A program made the translations under genes and the position numbers. Below, piece after piece: positions 23,925-31,701 of a stretch of 34,380 bases of DNA. Source of the stretch: Chloroflexota bacterium (lineage in GTDB: Bacteria > Chloroflexota > Anaerolineae > Anaerolineales > Villigracilaceae); assembly GCA_016191955.1 (NCBI GenBank), contig JACPVC010000139.1:1-34380 (forward strand). The letters are read 5' to 3'. Numbering within the stretch: position 1 is the first letter of the stretch; the number at the start of each line of letters is the position of its first letter. The notes under the pieces are model-generated. The model searched no databases. It worked only from the letters and a program-made list of their open reading frames with translations, and was not told the DNA's origin.

Positions 23925-24125
23925 ATGGCAAAGTTACAGAAAGGCGAACGAGAAGAGAAGGAAAGCAAACTATATCGCTTGCTCAAAAAACTGCGATTTG
24001 GCGTTCGAGAGTCCGAAATTTCGCAGGAGCTGGGTTGGCACAGGCGGACCGTGAATAACTATTTGAGGAAGTTAAAAAAGGCGGACAAAGCAGACCGTGA
24101 GGGGCGGTCGTGGTTCTCAAAATAA
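23925..24125 (+). CDS. Small HTH protein, paralogue of the regulator domain in WYL-Cas3
   Basis: A 66-residue protein that is essentially one helix-turn-helix domain: KLYRLLKKLRFGVRESEISQELG then WHRRTVNNYLRKLKKADK. It aligns along its length with the first 65 residues of the next gene product (MYLILSRNPRGLTEAEIADEV, LERRTANNYLRELEEQGK), sharing the RRT-NNYLR-L recognition helix. It has no WYL domain and no second domain of any kind. GGAG precedes the ATG. It may compete with the large protein for the same DNA sites or form mixed dimers. It is 85 bases upstream of the WYL-Cas3 gene, with an operator-like palindrome in between. Confidence 0.8.
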   Translation: MAKLQKGEREEKESKLYRLLKKLRFGVRESEISQELGWHRRTVNNYLRKLKKADKADREGRSWFSK

Positions 24126-24138
24126 CTGAAATTGAGTC

Positions 24139-24194
24139 TTCGTAATTTTCCAACTGGTCGATACACTTACGAAGTATCGCATGGTTTAGCGATA
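24139..24194 (+). promoter_or_regulatory. Operator candidate: three CGATA half-sites
   Basis: CGATAC (24159-24164), GTATCG (24174-24179) and GCGATA (24189-24194) form two overlapping inverted repeats that share the middle half-site, CGATAC-N9-GTATCG and TATCGC-N8-GCGATA. The centres are about 15-16 bases apart. A further inverted pair, TTCGTAA (24139-24145) and TTACGAA (24167-24173), overlaps them. All lie in the 85 bases between the two HTH genes, directly upstream of the fusion's ribosome site, where a repressor could act. Confidence 0.6.
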
Positions 24195-24210
24195 GGGTAA
24201 GGAGTAGTGC

Positions 24211-27200
24211 ATGGCAAGAATCGATGACGCAACCAAAAAAGACAGGCTGGATCGGATGTACCTGATCCTGTCCCGCAACCCGCGCGGACTCACCGAGGCG
24301 GAGATCGCCGATGAAGTCAACCTCGAACGGCGCACTGCCAATAATTATCTGCGGGAACTGGAAGAACAAGGCAAGACGTTCAAGGATGGGATTTATTGGT
24401 ATCCCCTTGTTCTGCGCGAGTCTCGCCTGCGTTCTTTTGACCTTTCTCCCGAAGAAGCTGTCACGCTCTATCTGGGCGCGCGGCTTCTCGTCAAACAACA
24501 GGACAAGCGCAACGAACCGGCAGAGACCGCTCTATTGAAACTGGCAAGTGTCCTCAAAGCGGATGCGGGTGTGGGTGGAGAGATCGAGCAGGCGGCGCGG
24601 GAGTTGGCACAACGCCCTGTGCAGGAAAATTATCAGCCCATCTTTCGGGAGGTCGTGCGGGGATATATCTATCGTAAGAGGGTGGAAATTATGTATCACC
24701 CGCTCCGTTTTTCAAAACCGTTCCAAACTGTATTTTCAACCTATTTGTTGGAGCCTTCCCTGATTGGTTTCTCCACCTACCTGATCGGGCATAGTTCCAT
24801 CGTCAATGCGATGCGTGCGTACAAATTAGAGCGCATTATATCTGCCCGTATCATCAAGGATGATTATTCCATCCCGGCTGATTTTCCAGGCTTGGAGATC
24901 CTGCGCAACGCGTGGAGTATCATCACGGGCGAAGAGACAACGCGGGTGGTGTTGCGCTTCAACAATAGAGTAAAGACTCGCGTGCTGGAAACGCGCTGGC
25001 ATCCCTCCCAACAAACGCGGGAAGATCCTCAGCATCCAGGTTCCCTGCTATGGGAAGTTCAGGTTGCGGACACGCTCGATCTCATCCCGTGGGTACGCTC
25101 CTGGGGCGCGGACTGCGAAGTGCTGGAGCCAAAAGAATTGCGAAATGCACTCACAAGGGAGGCGCAGTCGCTGGCGGAGTTGTATAAGGTGGTGGAGATG
25201 AAGAAAGAACTATTTGCTCATATTCGCGAGAAAGATAAAACAAAACAATATCTTTGGGATCATCTTATACAAGTATCAAAAGATTCGGGGAAATTTGCAG
25301 GCAAAATTGGGTTGCAAAAAAACGGAGAAGTCCTTGGCTTTTTACATGACTTAGGTAAAGCCAGTGATAAATTCCAAAGATACCTTTTATCGGGCGAAGG
25401 CTTGATTCCCCGACATGCGAAAGAATGGATTGACCCCATAGCCAACAAAGGAAAAATAGATCATACAACCGCTGGCGCACAAGTGATTTTTGAAAAAATT
25501 AAAAATAGCGAAAACAAAAACCTCATGGTTGCTCAAGGTTTAGCGTTATGTATTGCATCTCATCACTCTGGGCTTATTGACTGCCTTTCGCCTGACGGAA
25601 AAAACGATTTTCAAAGGAGGATTGAAAAAAAAGAAGAAGAAGCACACAAAAACGAAGCGAAGTCAAACGTACCAAAAATTCTACATTTGCTAAATAACGA
25701 TTTGCTAAAAGATATTCAAATGGAGTTTTTGCAAAAAATAAATAACTTATTAGAAGATGGCGATTCTGATCAAACGAAAGCATTTAAGGAAGGTTTATTG
25801 CTGCGCTTCTTGCTGAGTTGCCTTCTTGATGCCGACAGACTAGATGCTGCCGATTTTGAAAATCCCAGCAACATAAGTATTCGCAATGATGGAGAATATC
25901 ATCCTTGGAAAGTTCTAATTGAAAGATTTAACTTGAGGTTAATTGAGTTTTCTAAAAAAGAAAACAAAAATGATGTTGATGAATTACGGGATCAAGTATC
26001 GAAAGCCTGTTATGAATTTTCGACAAAACCCAAAGGGGTTTATCAATTAACCGTCCCTACTGGCGGCGGAAAGACACTGGCTAGTTTGCGCTTTGCATTG
26101 AACCATGCTGAACACCATAGTAAATCAGGCAATAAGATAGAAAGGATTTTTTATATTATTCCCTACACTTCGATTATTGACCAAAATGCAGATGACGTAA
26201 GGAAGATTCTAGAAGATAAAGATGAAAACGGGAAATTATTGGATAGAGTAGTCCTTGAGCATCATTCAAACCTTACACCCGATGAAGAAACTCGTAGACA
26301 GAGTTTACTTGCTCAAAACTGGGATGCTCCCATTGTGTTTACAACACAAGTTCAATTTCTGGAAGCATTATTTGGTTCGGGCACACGAAGCGCCAGGCGA
26401 ATGCATCAACTGGCTAACTCGGTAATCATTTTTGACGAAATTCAAAATATCCCTGTCAAATGCCTACATATGTTCAACGTAGCAACGCGATTTCTTGTTC
26501 GTAATTGTGGGGCAAGTGTTGTTCTTTGCACTGCTACACAACCGCCTCTTGATCAGGTAGGCTCATCTCATCGCGCTTTATCTGCTCAACCTATAATTCG
26601 AAAGGAAAACGAAGCAGAGCTATTTAGAAAATTAAAGCGAGTTCAGGTTTTAGATGAACGTGGAGTCAGCCCTAAGACGGATGTAGAAATAGCAGACATA
26701 GCAGAGCAGGAATTACAGAAAAAGGGCAGCGTTTTAATTGTTGTCAACACAAAGGAATCTGCCCGCGCGTTGTATAAAGCCATTGCTGAGAAGAAAATTC
26801 CATGCATTCACCTATATCATCTCAGCACGAATATGTGCCCCGCTCATCGCATGAAAGTGTTGAACAAAATCAAAGGTAAACTGAAGTCCAAAATAGCAAA
26901 ACCTGTGATTTGCGTCAGTACACAACTTATTGAAGCAGGTGTAGATATTGATTTTGGCTCAGTAATACGATATTTAGCTGGTTTGAATTCAATCACGCAA
27001 GCCGCAGGACGTTGTAACCGAAATGGTAATCAAAAAGATAAAGATGGCAAGCCTACTCTTGGGCGTGTATTGATTATGGAGCGCGAGAATGAAGGAACCG
27101 ATGGTTTAGAAGATATAACTATTGGTATTGATCAAGCAAAACGAATCCTTGGGCAATTCAAGGCAAATCCAGAAAAATTTGAAAATGATATTATAGGATT

Positions 27201-27678
27201 GAAAGCCGTAGCCGAATATTACAAATGGTATTTTTCCAAACAAGGGGAGGATAAAATGAAATATGAGGTTGGAAAAAAATCACCTATCGGAAGGACGGAC
27301 AACTTGTTCAATGTGTTATCAGAAAACAAACAGGCACATGATGGAAGCGTTGATATGTTTTTCAAGCAATCCTTTCTGTCTGCCGCAAAATCTTTTGAAG
27401 TTATAGACTCGAAAACGCAAGGCGTTATCGTTCCGTACGGCGAAGGAAAGGAAATTATCGGTGAGCTTAAAAAAGAACAAGACATTGAAAAACGATATAA
27501 ATTACTCAGACGAGCACAAAAATATTCGATTAATTTGTACTTTAAAAAATTCAATCAACTGCGTGAAAACGGCGTGATACAGGAGGTTCAAAAAGACTTG
27601 GAAATTTACTATATGGAAGAAATATACTACGATAAAAACCAGCTCGGTTGGATAGAAGACCCATTTATGGAAGTCTGA
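24211..27678 (+). CDS. cas3: HTH-WYL regulator fused to Cas3 nuclease-helicase
   Basis: A continuous 1155-residue frame. Residues 8-62 are a winged helix (GLTEAEIADEVNLERRTANNYL); about 65-327 match a WYL-domain regulator (FDLSPEEAVTLYLGARLL, YIYRKRVEIMYHPL, SWGADCEVLEPKELRNAL). Residues 330-1155 are a complete Cas3: HD nuclease with His351 (LWDHL), His379-Asp380 (HDLGK) and His451-His452; SF2 helicase with Lys621 in PTGGGKT, DEIQ at about 742, CTATQP, and QAAGRCNRNG. Cas3 unwinds and degrades target DNA after Cascade binding. AAGGAG precedes the first ATG. An internal ATG at 25198, preceded by AAGGTGGTGGAG, could yield free Cas3. Base composition changes from GC-rich to AT-rich at that same point. 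cas5c follows 12 bases later. Confidence 0.93.
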   Translation: MARIDDATKKDRLDRMYLILSRNPRGLTEAEIADEVNLERRTANNYLRELEEQGKTFKDGIYWYPLVLRESRLRSFDLSPEEAVTLYLGARLLVKQQDKRNEPAETALLKLASVLKADAGVGGEIEQAARELAQRPVQENYQPIFREVVRGYIYRKRVEIMYHPLRFSKPFQTVFSTYLLEPSLIGFSTYLIGHSSIVNAMRAYKLERIISARIIKDDYSIPADFPGLEILRNAWSIITGEETTRVVLRFNNRVKTRVLETRWHPSQQTREDPQHPGSLLWEVQVADTLDLIPWVRSWGADCEVLEPKELRNALTREAQSLAELYKVVEMKKELFAHIREKDKTKQYLWDHLIQVSKDSGKFAGKIGLQKNGEVLGFLHDLGKASDKFQRYLLSGEGLIPRHAKEWIDPIANKGKIDHTTAGAQVIFEKIKNSENKNLMVAQGLALCIASHHSGLIDCLSPDGKNDFQRRIEKKEEEAHKNEAKSNVPKILHLLNNDLLKDIQMEFLQKINNLLEDGDSDQTKAFKEGLLLRFLLSCLLDADRLDAADFENPSNISIRNDGEYHPWKVLIERFNLRLIEFSKKENKNDVDELRDQVSKACYEFSTKPKGVYQLTVPTGGGKTLASLRFALNHAEHHSKSGNKIERIFYIIPYTSIIDQNADDVRKILEDKDENGKLLDRVVLEHHSNLTPDEETRRQSLLAQNWDAPIVFTTQVQFLEALFGSGTRSARRMHQLANSVIIFDEIQNIPVKCLHMFNVATRFLVRNCGASVVLCTATQPPLDQVGSSHRALSAQPIIRKENEAELFRKLKRVQVLDERGVSPKTDVEIADIAEQELQKKGSVLIVVNTKESARALYKAIAEKKIPCIHLYHLSTNMCPAHRMKVLNKIKGKLKSKIAKPVICVSTQLIEAGVDIDFGSVIRYLAGLNSITQAAGRCNRNGNQKDKDGKPTLGRVLIMERENEGTDGLEDITIGIDQAKRILGQFKANPEKFENDIIGLKAVAEYYKWYFSKQGEDKMKYEVGKKSPIGRTDNLFNVLSENKQAHDGSVDMFFKQSFLSAAKSFEVIDSKTQGVIVPYGEGKEIIGELKKEQDIEKRYKLLRRAQKYSINLYFKKFNQLRENGVIQEVQKDLEIYYMEEIYYDKNQLGWIEDPFMEV
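25183..25200 (+). promoter_or_regulatory. Possible internal ribosome site for free Cas3
   Basis: AAGGTGGTGGAG precedes an in-frame ATG at 25198 (residue 330 of the fusion). Cas3 proteins of type I-C normally begin at an equivalent point, just before the HD domain. If used, the locus would make both a WYL-Cas3 and a plain Cas3. Confidence 0.45.
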
Positions 27679-27690
27679 AAGGAGATGATT

Positions 27691-28416
27691 ATGGAAAACA
27701 GTATTGAATTCAAAGTTTGGGGCAGATACGCACTATTCACCGACCCGTCATCAAAGCTTGGAGGTGAAAAATTTTCGTATCAAATACCCACTTATGAAGC
27801 ATTGAAAGGTATCGTAAGTTCGATTTATTGGAAGCCTACTATCGTTTGGTATATTGACCAGGTTCGGGTGATGAAATTAATCAGAACCCAAACACGTAAC
27901 GCTAAACCTATAAAATTCAATGAAGGAAAAAACGATCTGTCAATTTACACCTACCTTCAATGCGTGGAATATCAAGTTCGAGCATATTTTGATTGGAACT
28001 ATCATCGTAAAGATATGGAAGGCGATAGAAATGCAAAGAAACACCTTTGCGTTGCAGGGCGAATGCTTGAACGTGGCGGGCGACGAGATATTTTTCTTGG
28101 CACAAGAGAATGCCAGGCTTATGTTCAGCCTTGTAAATTCTTAGATGGCGATGGGGAGTACGACAATTACCCTGGTGAACTTTCCTTTGGCTTGATGTTT
28201 CATGGCTTCGATTATCCAGATGAGTTTGGGAAGAATGAATTTCGCGCTCGATTCTGGCGTCCAACAATGGATAAAGGCGTGGTGAAATTTAAAAAGCCAG
28301 AAGAATGCGATCCAAAACTTATAAAAACATTGAGAACAATGACTCCAAAAACTCTAGAATCTGACGGTTTAAAAGAAGAAGGCTTGCTCGAAGGTTGCGA
28401 AGAAAGGAGTATATAA
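27691..28416 (+). CDS. cas5c: Cas5c (Cas5d) crRNA-processing endonuclease
   Basis: A 241-residue type I-C Cas5, which in this subtype cleaves the pre-crRNA and stays on its 5' handle in Cascade. It opens with IEFKVWGRYALFTDP and has the ALKGIVSSIYWKP segment; Tyr46 and the Lys117-His118 pair (AKKHLCVAGRML) match the positions of the catalytic Tyr, Lys and His known from Bacillus Cas5d. The Arg/Gly stretch ERGGRRDIFLGTRECQAYV is typical. Start set at the second ATG (27691): AAAGGAG ends directly at the first ATG (27685), too close to serve it. cas8c follows one base after the stop codon. Confidence 0.95.
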   Translation: MENSIEFKVWGRYALFTDPSSKLGGEKFSYQIPTYEALKGIVSSIYWKPTIVWYIDQVRVMKLIRTQTRNAKPIKFNEGKNDLSIYTYLQCVEYQVRAYFDWNYHRKDMEGDRNAKKHLCVAGRMLERGGRRDIFLGTRECQAYVQPCKFLDGDGEYDNYPGELSFGLMFHGFDYPDEFGKNEFRARFWRPTMDKGVVKFKKPEECDPKLIKTLRTMTPKTLESDGLKEEGLLEGCEERSI

Positions 28417-28417
28417 A

Positions 28418-30367
28418 ATGAGCTGGATGAAAAAAATGTACGAAACATATAATCGTTGCGAAGATTATGTTGGCAAGGACGGCGAAGAGAGAGAAAGACC
28501 ACTTGTGCCAGTAGGTCATCATAGCGAGAAAGCTCATATCGAAATAACGATTGATCAAGATGGGAATCTATTAGAAGCCGATCCTGTTAAAGATAAGAAC
28601 CCTTATACTATCGTTCCATGTACGGAAGATTCTGCTGCAAAGGCAAGAGACCAACAGCCTCATCCCCTTAGCGAGAAACTCAAGTATGTTGCAGGGGATT
28701 TTCTAGATTATGTAGATAGGGAAAAAGATAAAGGGGGAGAGAATAAAAATCTTTTCCCCGATTACGAAAATTTACTCGCTGAATGGTGCGCATCGAAGTT
28801 TGCTCACCCCAAAGCACAAGCGGTTTTGAATTACGTTAAAAAGAAAACAGTAGTCAAAGATTTAGTTGAACGTAAATTACTTCTTACAGAAAGTGATGGA
28901 AAACTTGTAAAAAAATACGCAAATGGAGCAACTTTTATTCGTTGGATTGTGCGTTCTGATGATGTTGAGGATATTGAGGAAACTTGGAGAGACCCTTCCT
29001 TATGGAAAAAATGGGAAGAATACTATTTTACTCTCGGTGCAAAAGGAGAAAAAACTTTATGTATGATAACTGGCAATATCGCGATCTCCTCAAAGAAACA
29101 TCCAAAATTTATCCGCACATCCAGCGATGGCGCAAAGTTAATATCATCCGATGACAAAAAAGGATTTACGTATCGCGGACGTTTTGAGAACGCACGGCAA
29201 GCATTTACAGTGAGTCTTGAAGTTACTCAAAAGGCGCACAACACTCTGAAATGGCTCATTGACAGACAAGGACATGTGTTTTTTGAGGCAGACTCAAAGT
29301 CAAAAAATAAGGGCAATCCTAGATTGGCTGTTCTTGCTTGGGCTGTTACAGATGAGAAAATGCCGCAACCAACAAGCGACTCTGTAGAGATCATGAAAGA
29401 GTCAGAGCCACCTACAACTAAACAGGACTTTGCGCTTAAATTCAGGAACAAAATGCTTGGGTATAGCTCAAAACTCGAAAAAGACAATGCGAAGAGCTTG
29501 CAAGTAATGGCAATGGATTCGGCTGTAAAAGGGCGAATGGCAGTTACTTACTATCGCGAATTAGAAAGTTTAGACTATTTTGAACGATTGGAGAAATGGC
29601 ACAACGGGTGTGGATGGTTGCAAAATGTGTTCGACGAAAAAACTAAAAAATATGCCAAATTTTTTGGCGCCCCATCCCCACTAAGTATTGCAGAAGCGGC
29701 TTATGGGAAAAAAGCGGATGACAAAATAAAAAATGCGACTGTCGCAAGACTCTTGCCTTGTATTATCGACAATCAAGCAATCCCTGCTGATATTGTTAAT
29801 TCCGTCATAAGAAGGGCTTCAAATCGTATTGGTTTTCAGGAAACCAGAAAGAAAGGCGATAAGAAAGATAAATTCGAAAACGAATGGAATCAAGCGCTGA
29901 GCATTGCGTGTTCTTTATTCAAAAAATCCAATGAAGAAAAGGAGATTTACGATATGTCGCTCAATGAAGAAAAATCGTCACGGGATTATCTATATGGAAG
30001 ATTACTTGCCGTAGCCGATTATCTCGAAGAAAGAGCCTTGTTTGAGACTGAGAAGGGAAGAGCGACCAACGCGGCTCGTTACATGCAACAATTCTCACAG
30101 CGCCCGTATCGCACATGGCTTTTGTTGCACAATGAGTTGCTGCGCCCATATATTCTTCGACTTGGGAAAAAAGCGTTTACCTACACAAAACTGATTGAAG
30201 AAATCACCTGTAAGTTTGAAGAAAATGACTTTAAAAAAGATGTTCCATTGTCGGGAGAATATTTGCTTGGGTTCTATTGTCAAAAGCAAAAACTTTGGGA
30301 AGATGCAAAAAAGAAATTTTCGACTTCCAATATAAACGCCGATAACAAAAAAGAATCAGACCAATAA
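28418..30367 (+). CDS. cas8c: Cas8c (Csd1) large subunit of type I-C Cascade
   Basis: A 649-residue Csd1-family protein; it recognises the PAM and the target DNA within Cascade. The N-terminal MSWMKKMYETYNRCEDYVG and the PLVPVGHHSEKAHIEITID segment are characteristic, as are IRTSSDGAKLISSDDKKGFTYRGRF and MAVTYYRELES with LEKWHNGCGW later on. Length is normal. AAAGGAG stands before ATG. The last 137 codons also encode Cas11c from an internal start. AT-rich like the rest of the effector genes. Confidence 0.94.
   Translation: MSWMKKMYETYNRCEDYVGKDGEERERPLVPVGHHSEKAHIEITIDQDGNLLEADPVKDKNPYTIVPCTEDSAAKARDQQPHPLSEKLKYVAGDFLDYVDREKDKGGENKNLFPDYENLLAEWCASKFAHPKAQAVLNYVKKKTVVKDLVERKLLLTESDGKLVKKYANGATFIRWIVRSDDVEDIEETWRDPSLWKKWEEYYFTLGAKGEKTLCMITGNIAISSKKHPKFIRTSSDGAKLISSDDKKGFTYRGRFENARQAFTVSLEVTQKAHNTLKWLIDRQGHVFFEADSKSKNKGNPRLAVLAWAVTDEKMPQPTSDSVEIMKESEPPTTKQDFALKFRNKMLGYSSKLEKDNAKSLQVMAMDSAVKGRMAVTYYRELESLDYFERLEKWHNGCGWLQNVFDEKTKKYAKFFGAPSPLSIAEAAYGKKADDKIKNATVARLLPCIIDNQAIPADIVNSVIRRASNRIGFQETRKKGDKKDKFENEWNQALSIACSLFKKSNEEKEIYDMSLNEEKSSRDYLYGRLLAVADYLEERALFETEKGRATNAARYMQQFSQRPYRTWLLLHNELLRPYILRLGKKAFTYTKLIEEITCKFEENDFKKDVPLSGEYLLGFYCQKQKLWEDAKKKFSTSNINADNKKESDQ
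29954..30367 (+). CDS. cas11c: Cas11c small subunit from an internal start in cas8c
   Basis: An in-frame ATG at codon 513 of cas8c is preceded by AAAAGGAG with 7 bases of spacing, a better ribosome site than many whole genes here have. The 137-residue product begins MSLNEEKSSRDYLYGRLLAV and is mainly helical. In type I-C systems a separate small subunit translated from within cas8c is established; two or so copies line the Cascade belly and hold the non-target strand. The position and size match. Expression itself is inferred. Confidence 0.8.
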   Translation: MSLNEEKSSRDYLYGRLLAVADYLEERALFETEKGRATNAARYMQQFSQRPYRTWLLLHNELLRPYILRLGKKAFTYTKLIEEITCKFEENDFKKDVPLSGEYLLGFYCQKQKLWEDAKKKFSTSNINADNKKESDQ

Positions 30368-30385
30368 TCAAAAGGAGAATTTCAA

Positions 30386-31366
30386 ATGACCACCATGAAA
30401 AATAAAATTGACTTTGCTGTGATTGTTTCTGTTAACCATGCCAACCCTAATGGCGATCCTCTGAACGGGAATCGTCCCCGTCAAGACATCGACAGGCTTG
30501 GTGAAATTTCCGATGTAGCAATCAAGCGAAAAATCAGGAATCGGTTGATGGATTTGGGCGAAAATATTTTTGTCCAATCCAGTGATCGTCGAGCTGAAGG
30601 CGATACTTTTGGAAGTTTAAAAGATAGGCTGTTAGGAAGACTGGGAACAGACATCTTAAAAACTCCCCAAAGGAAGGAACTTACAGATAAGGCTTGCAAA
30701 GAATGGTTAGATGTTCGCGCCTTTGGGCAAGTGTTTCCTTTCAAGGAAAGCAAAGGGGATGCAAAAAAGAAAGGAAAGGGTAAAAAAGCCGAAGAGGTAG
30801 AAGTGGAAGTTGATAACAATGATGAAGATGAAGCTGAAGATACAAAAAGTGTGTCGGCAAGTGTTCGTGGCCCAGTTTCGATTCACCCTGCCTTTTCTGT
30901 TGCGCCAATTATGATTGACAGTTCGCAAATCACGAAGAGCGTTAACCTTGAAGGAGATGGGGAGAAAAAAGCAGAAGATACAATGGGAATGAAACACCGT
31001 GTTAATCATGGGGTTTATGTTTTCTACGGAAGCATGAACACACAACTTGCTAAAATAACGCACTTTTCAGATGAAGATGTAAAGCAAATTAAAGAAGCAA
31101 TTCGCACATTGTTTGTCAACGACGAATCGTCCGCTCGCCCTGGTGGGAGCATGCAGGTTTTCAAGGTCTACTGGTGGGAGCATAATAACCCTACGGGACA
31201 ATATTCAACCGCTCAGGTCCACAATGCAGTGAGAAGCAAAGTTAAAGTTAACTTGAGAGATGGCACAACAGAACCCAAAGACATGGGTGACTATGTTTAC
31301 CCCAGCAAGGAAGATGTGGAGAAGGAACTCCCTGGCTTGAAGTGCGAAGTGTTTGACGGCGAATAA
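30386..31366 (+). CDS. cas7c: Cas7c (Csd2) backbone subunit of Cascade
   Basis: A 326-residue Csd2/Cas7 protein; copies of it form the helical filament on the crRNA spacer. Typical are the start FAVIVSVNHANPNGDPLNGNRPR with its NPNGDP motif, GEISDVAIKRKIRNRL, VRGPVSIHPAFSVAPI and MGMKHRVNHGVYVFYG. An unusual feature is a low-complexity loop at about residues 121-152: a Lys/Gly run and then a run of Glu, Asp and Val. AAAAGGAG precedes the ATG. A strong terminator follows the stop codon. Confidence 0.95.
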   Translation: MTTMKNKIDFAVIVSVNHANPNGDPLNGNRPRQDIDRLGEISDVAIKRKIRNRLMDLGENIFVQSSDRRAEGDTFGSLKDRLLGRLGTDILKTPQRKELTDKACKEWLDVRAFGQVFPFKESKGDAKKKGKGKKAEEVEVEVDNNDEDEAEDTKSVSASVRGPVSIHPAFSVAPIMIDSSQITKSVNLEGDGEKKAEDTMGMKHRVNHGVYVFYGSMNTQLAKITHFSDEDVKQIKEAIRTLFVNDESSARPGGSMQVFKVYWWEHNNPTGQYSTAQVHNAVRSKVKVNLRDGTTEPKDMGDYVYPSKEDVEKELPGLKCEVFDGE

Positions 31367-31371
31367 ATAAA

Positions 31372-31404
31372 AAGAGACAGTCACTTTTGAAGCGACTGTC
31401 TCTT
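31372..31404. terminator. Bidirectional terminator between cas7c and the antitoxin-like gene
   Basis: AAGAGACAGTC (31372-31382) and GACTGTCTCTT (31394-31404) form an 11-bp perfect stem. It separates convergent genes and ends the effector transcript before cas4. Confidence 0.8.
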
Positions 31405-31421
31405 GATCGCTATTATGTTTT

Positions 31422-31664
31422 TCACCCATCTTGCCGCTTCTCCATATTTTGGCGAAGTCTCAATGCAAACGCCGCAGGGTCTTGCGCTTCAGGGTAATCC
31501 GCCCAAATGCCAAAAGCAACGTGCTCCCCTTTTACGGCGGGTTGAACGGGCTTTCCGCGAAACTGGAGAAACTCAATAAATTGAGCGACCTCCACCAAGC
31601 CATCTTTGGAGAGCAGATCCAACTGTCGGGCAATAAACTCTTTTGTAATTTGTTGAATTGCCAT
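31422..31664 (-). CDS. Antitoxin-like protein (DUF2281-type)
   Basis: An 80-residue protein on the strand opposite to all cas genes. Its plan fits small type II antitoxins of the DUF2281 kind: a leucine-rich helix with KDGLVEVAQFIEFLQFRGK and a C-terminal peptide GIWADYPEAQDPAAFALRLRQNMEK, of the sort that wraps a toxin. Start at ATG 31664 (MAIQQITKEF), because GGAGG lies 6 bases upstream; a longer reading to 31691 has none. No toxin gene is adjacent on either side. It sits exactly at the joint between the AT-rich effector genes and GC-rich adaptation genes. Confidence 0.62.
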   Translation of the reverse strand: MAIQQITKEFIARQLDLLSKDGLVEVAQFIEFLQFRGKPVQPAVKGEHVAFGIWADYPEAQDPAAFALRLRQNMEKRQDG

Positions 31665-31701
31665 AACAACCTCCAAGTGAGATTTTAGCACACTTCAAAC
31701 C

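Noticed and set aside
26434-26445. Defective helicase because DEAD/H reads DEIQ
   Set aside because: DEIQ occurs in Cas3 proteins of this subtype and the other helicase motifs are intact.
27685-27690. cas5c start at the first ATG
   Set aside because: The Shine-Dalgarno sequence ends directly at this ATG; the second ATG has proper spacing and fits the catalytic residue numbering.
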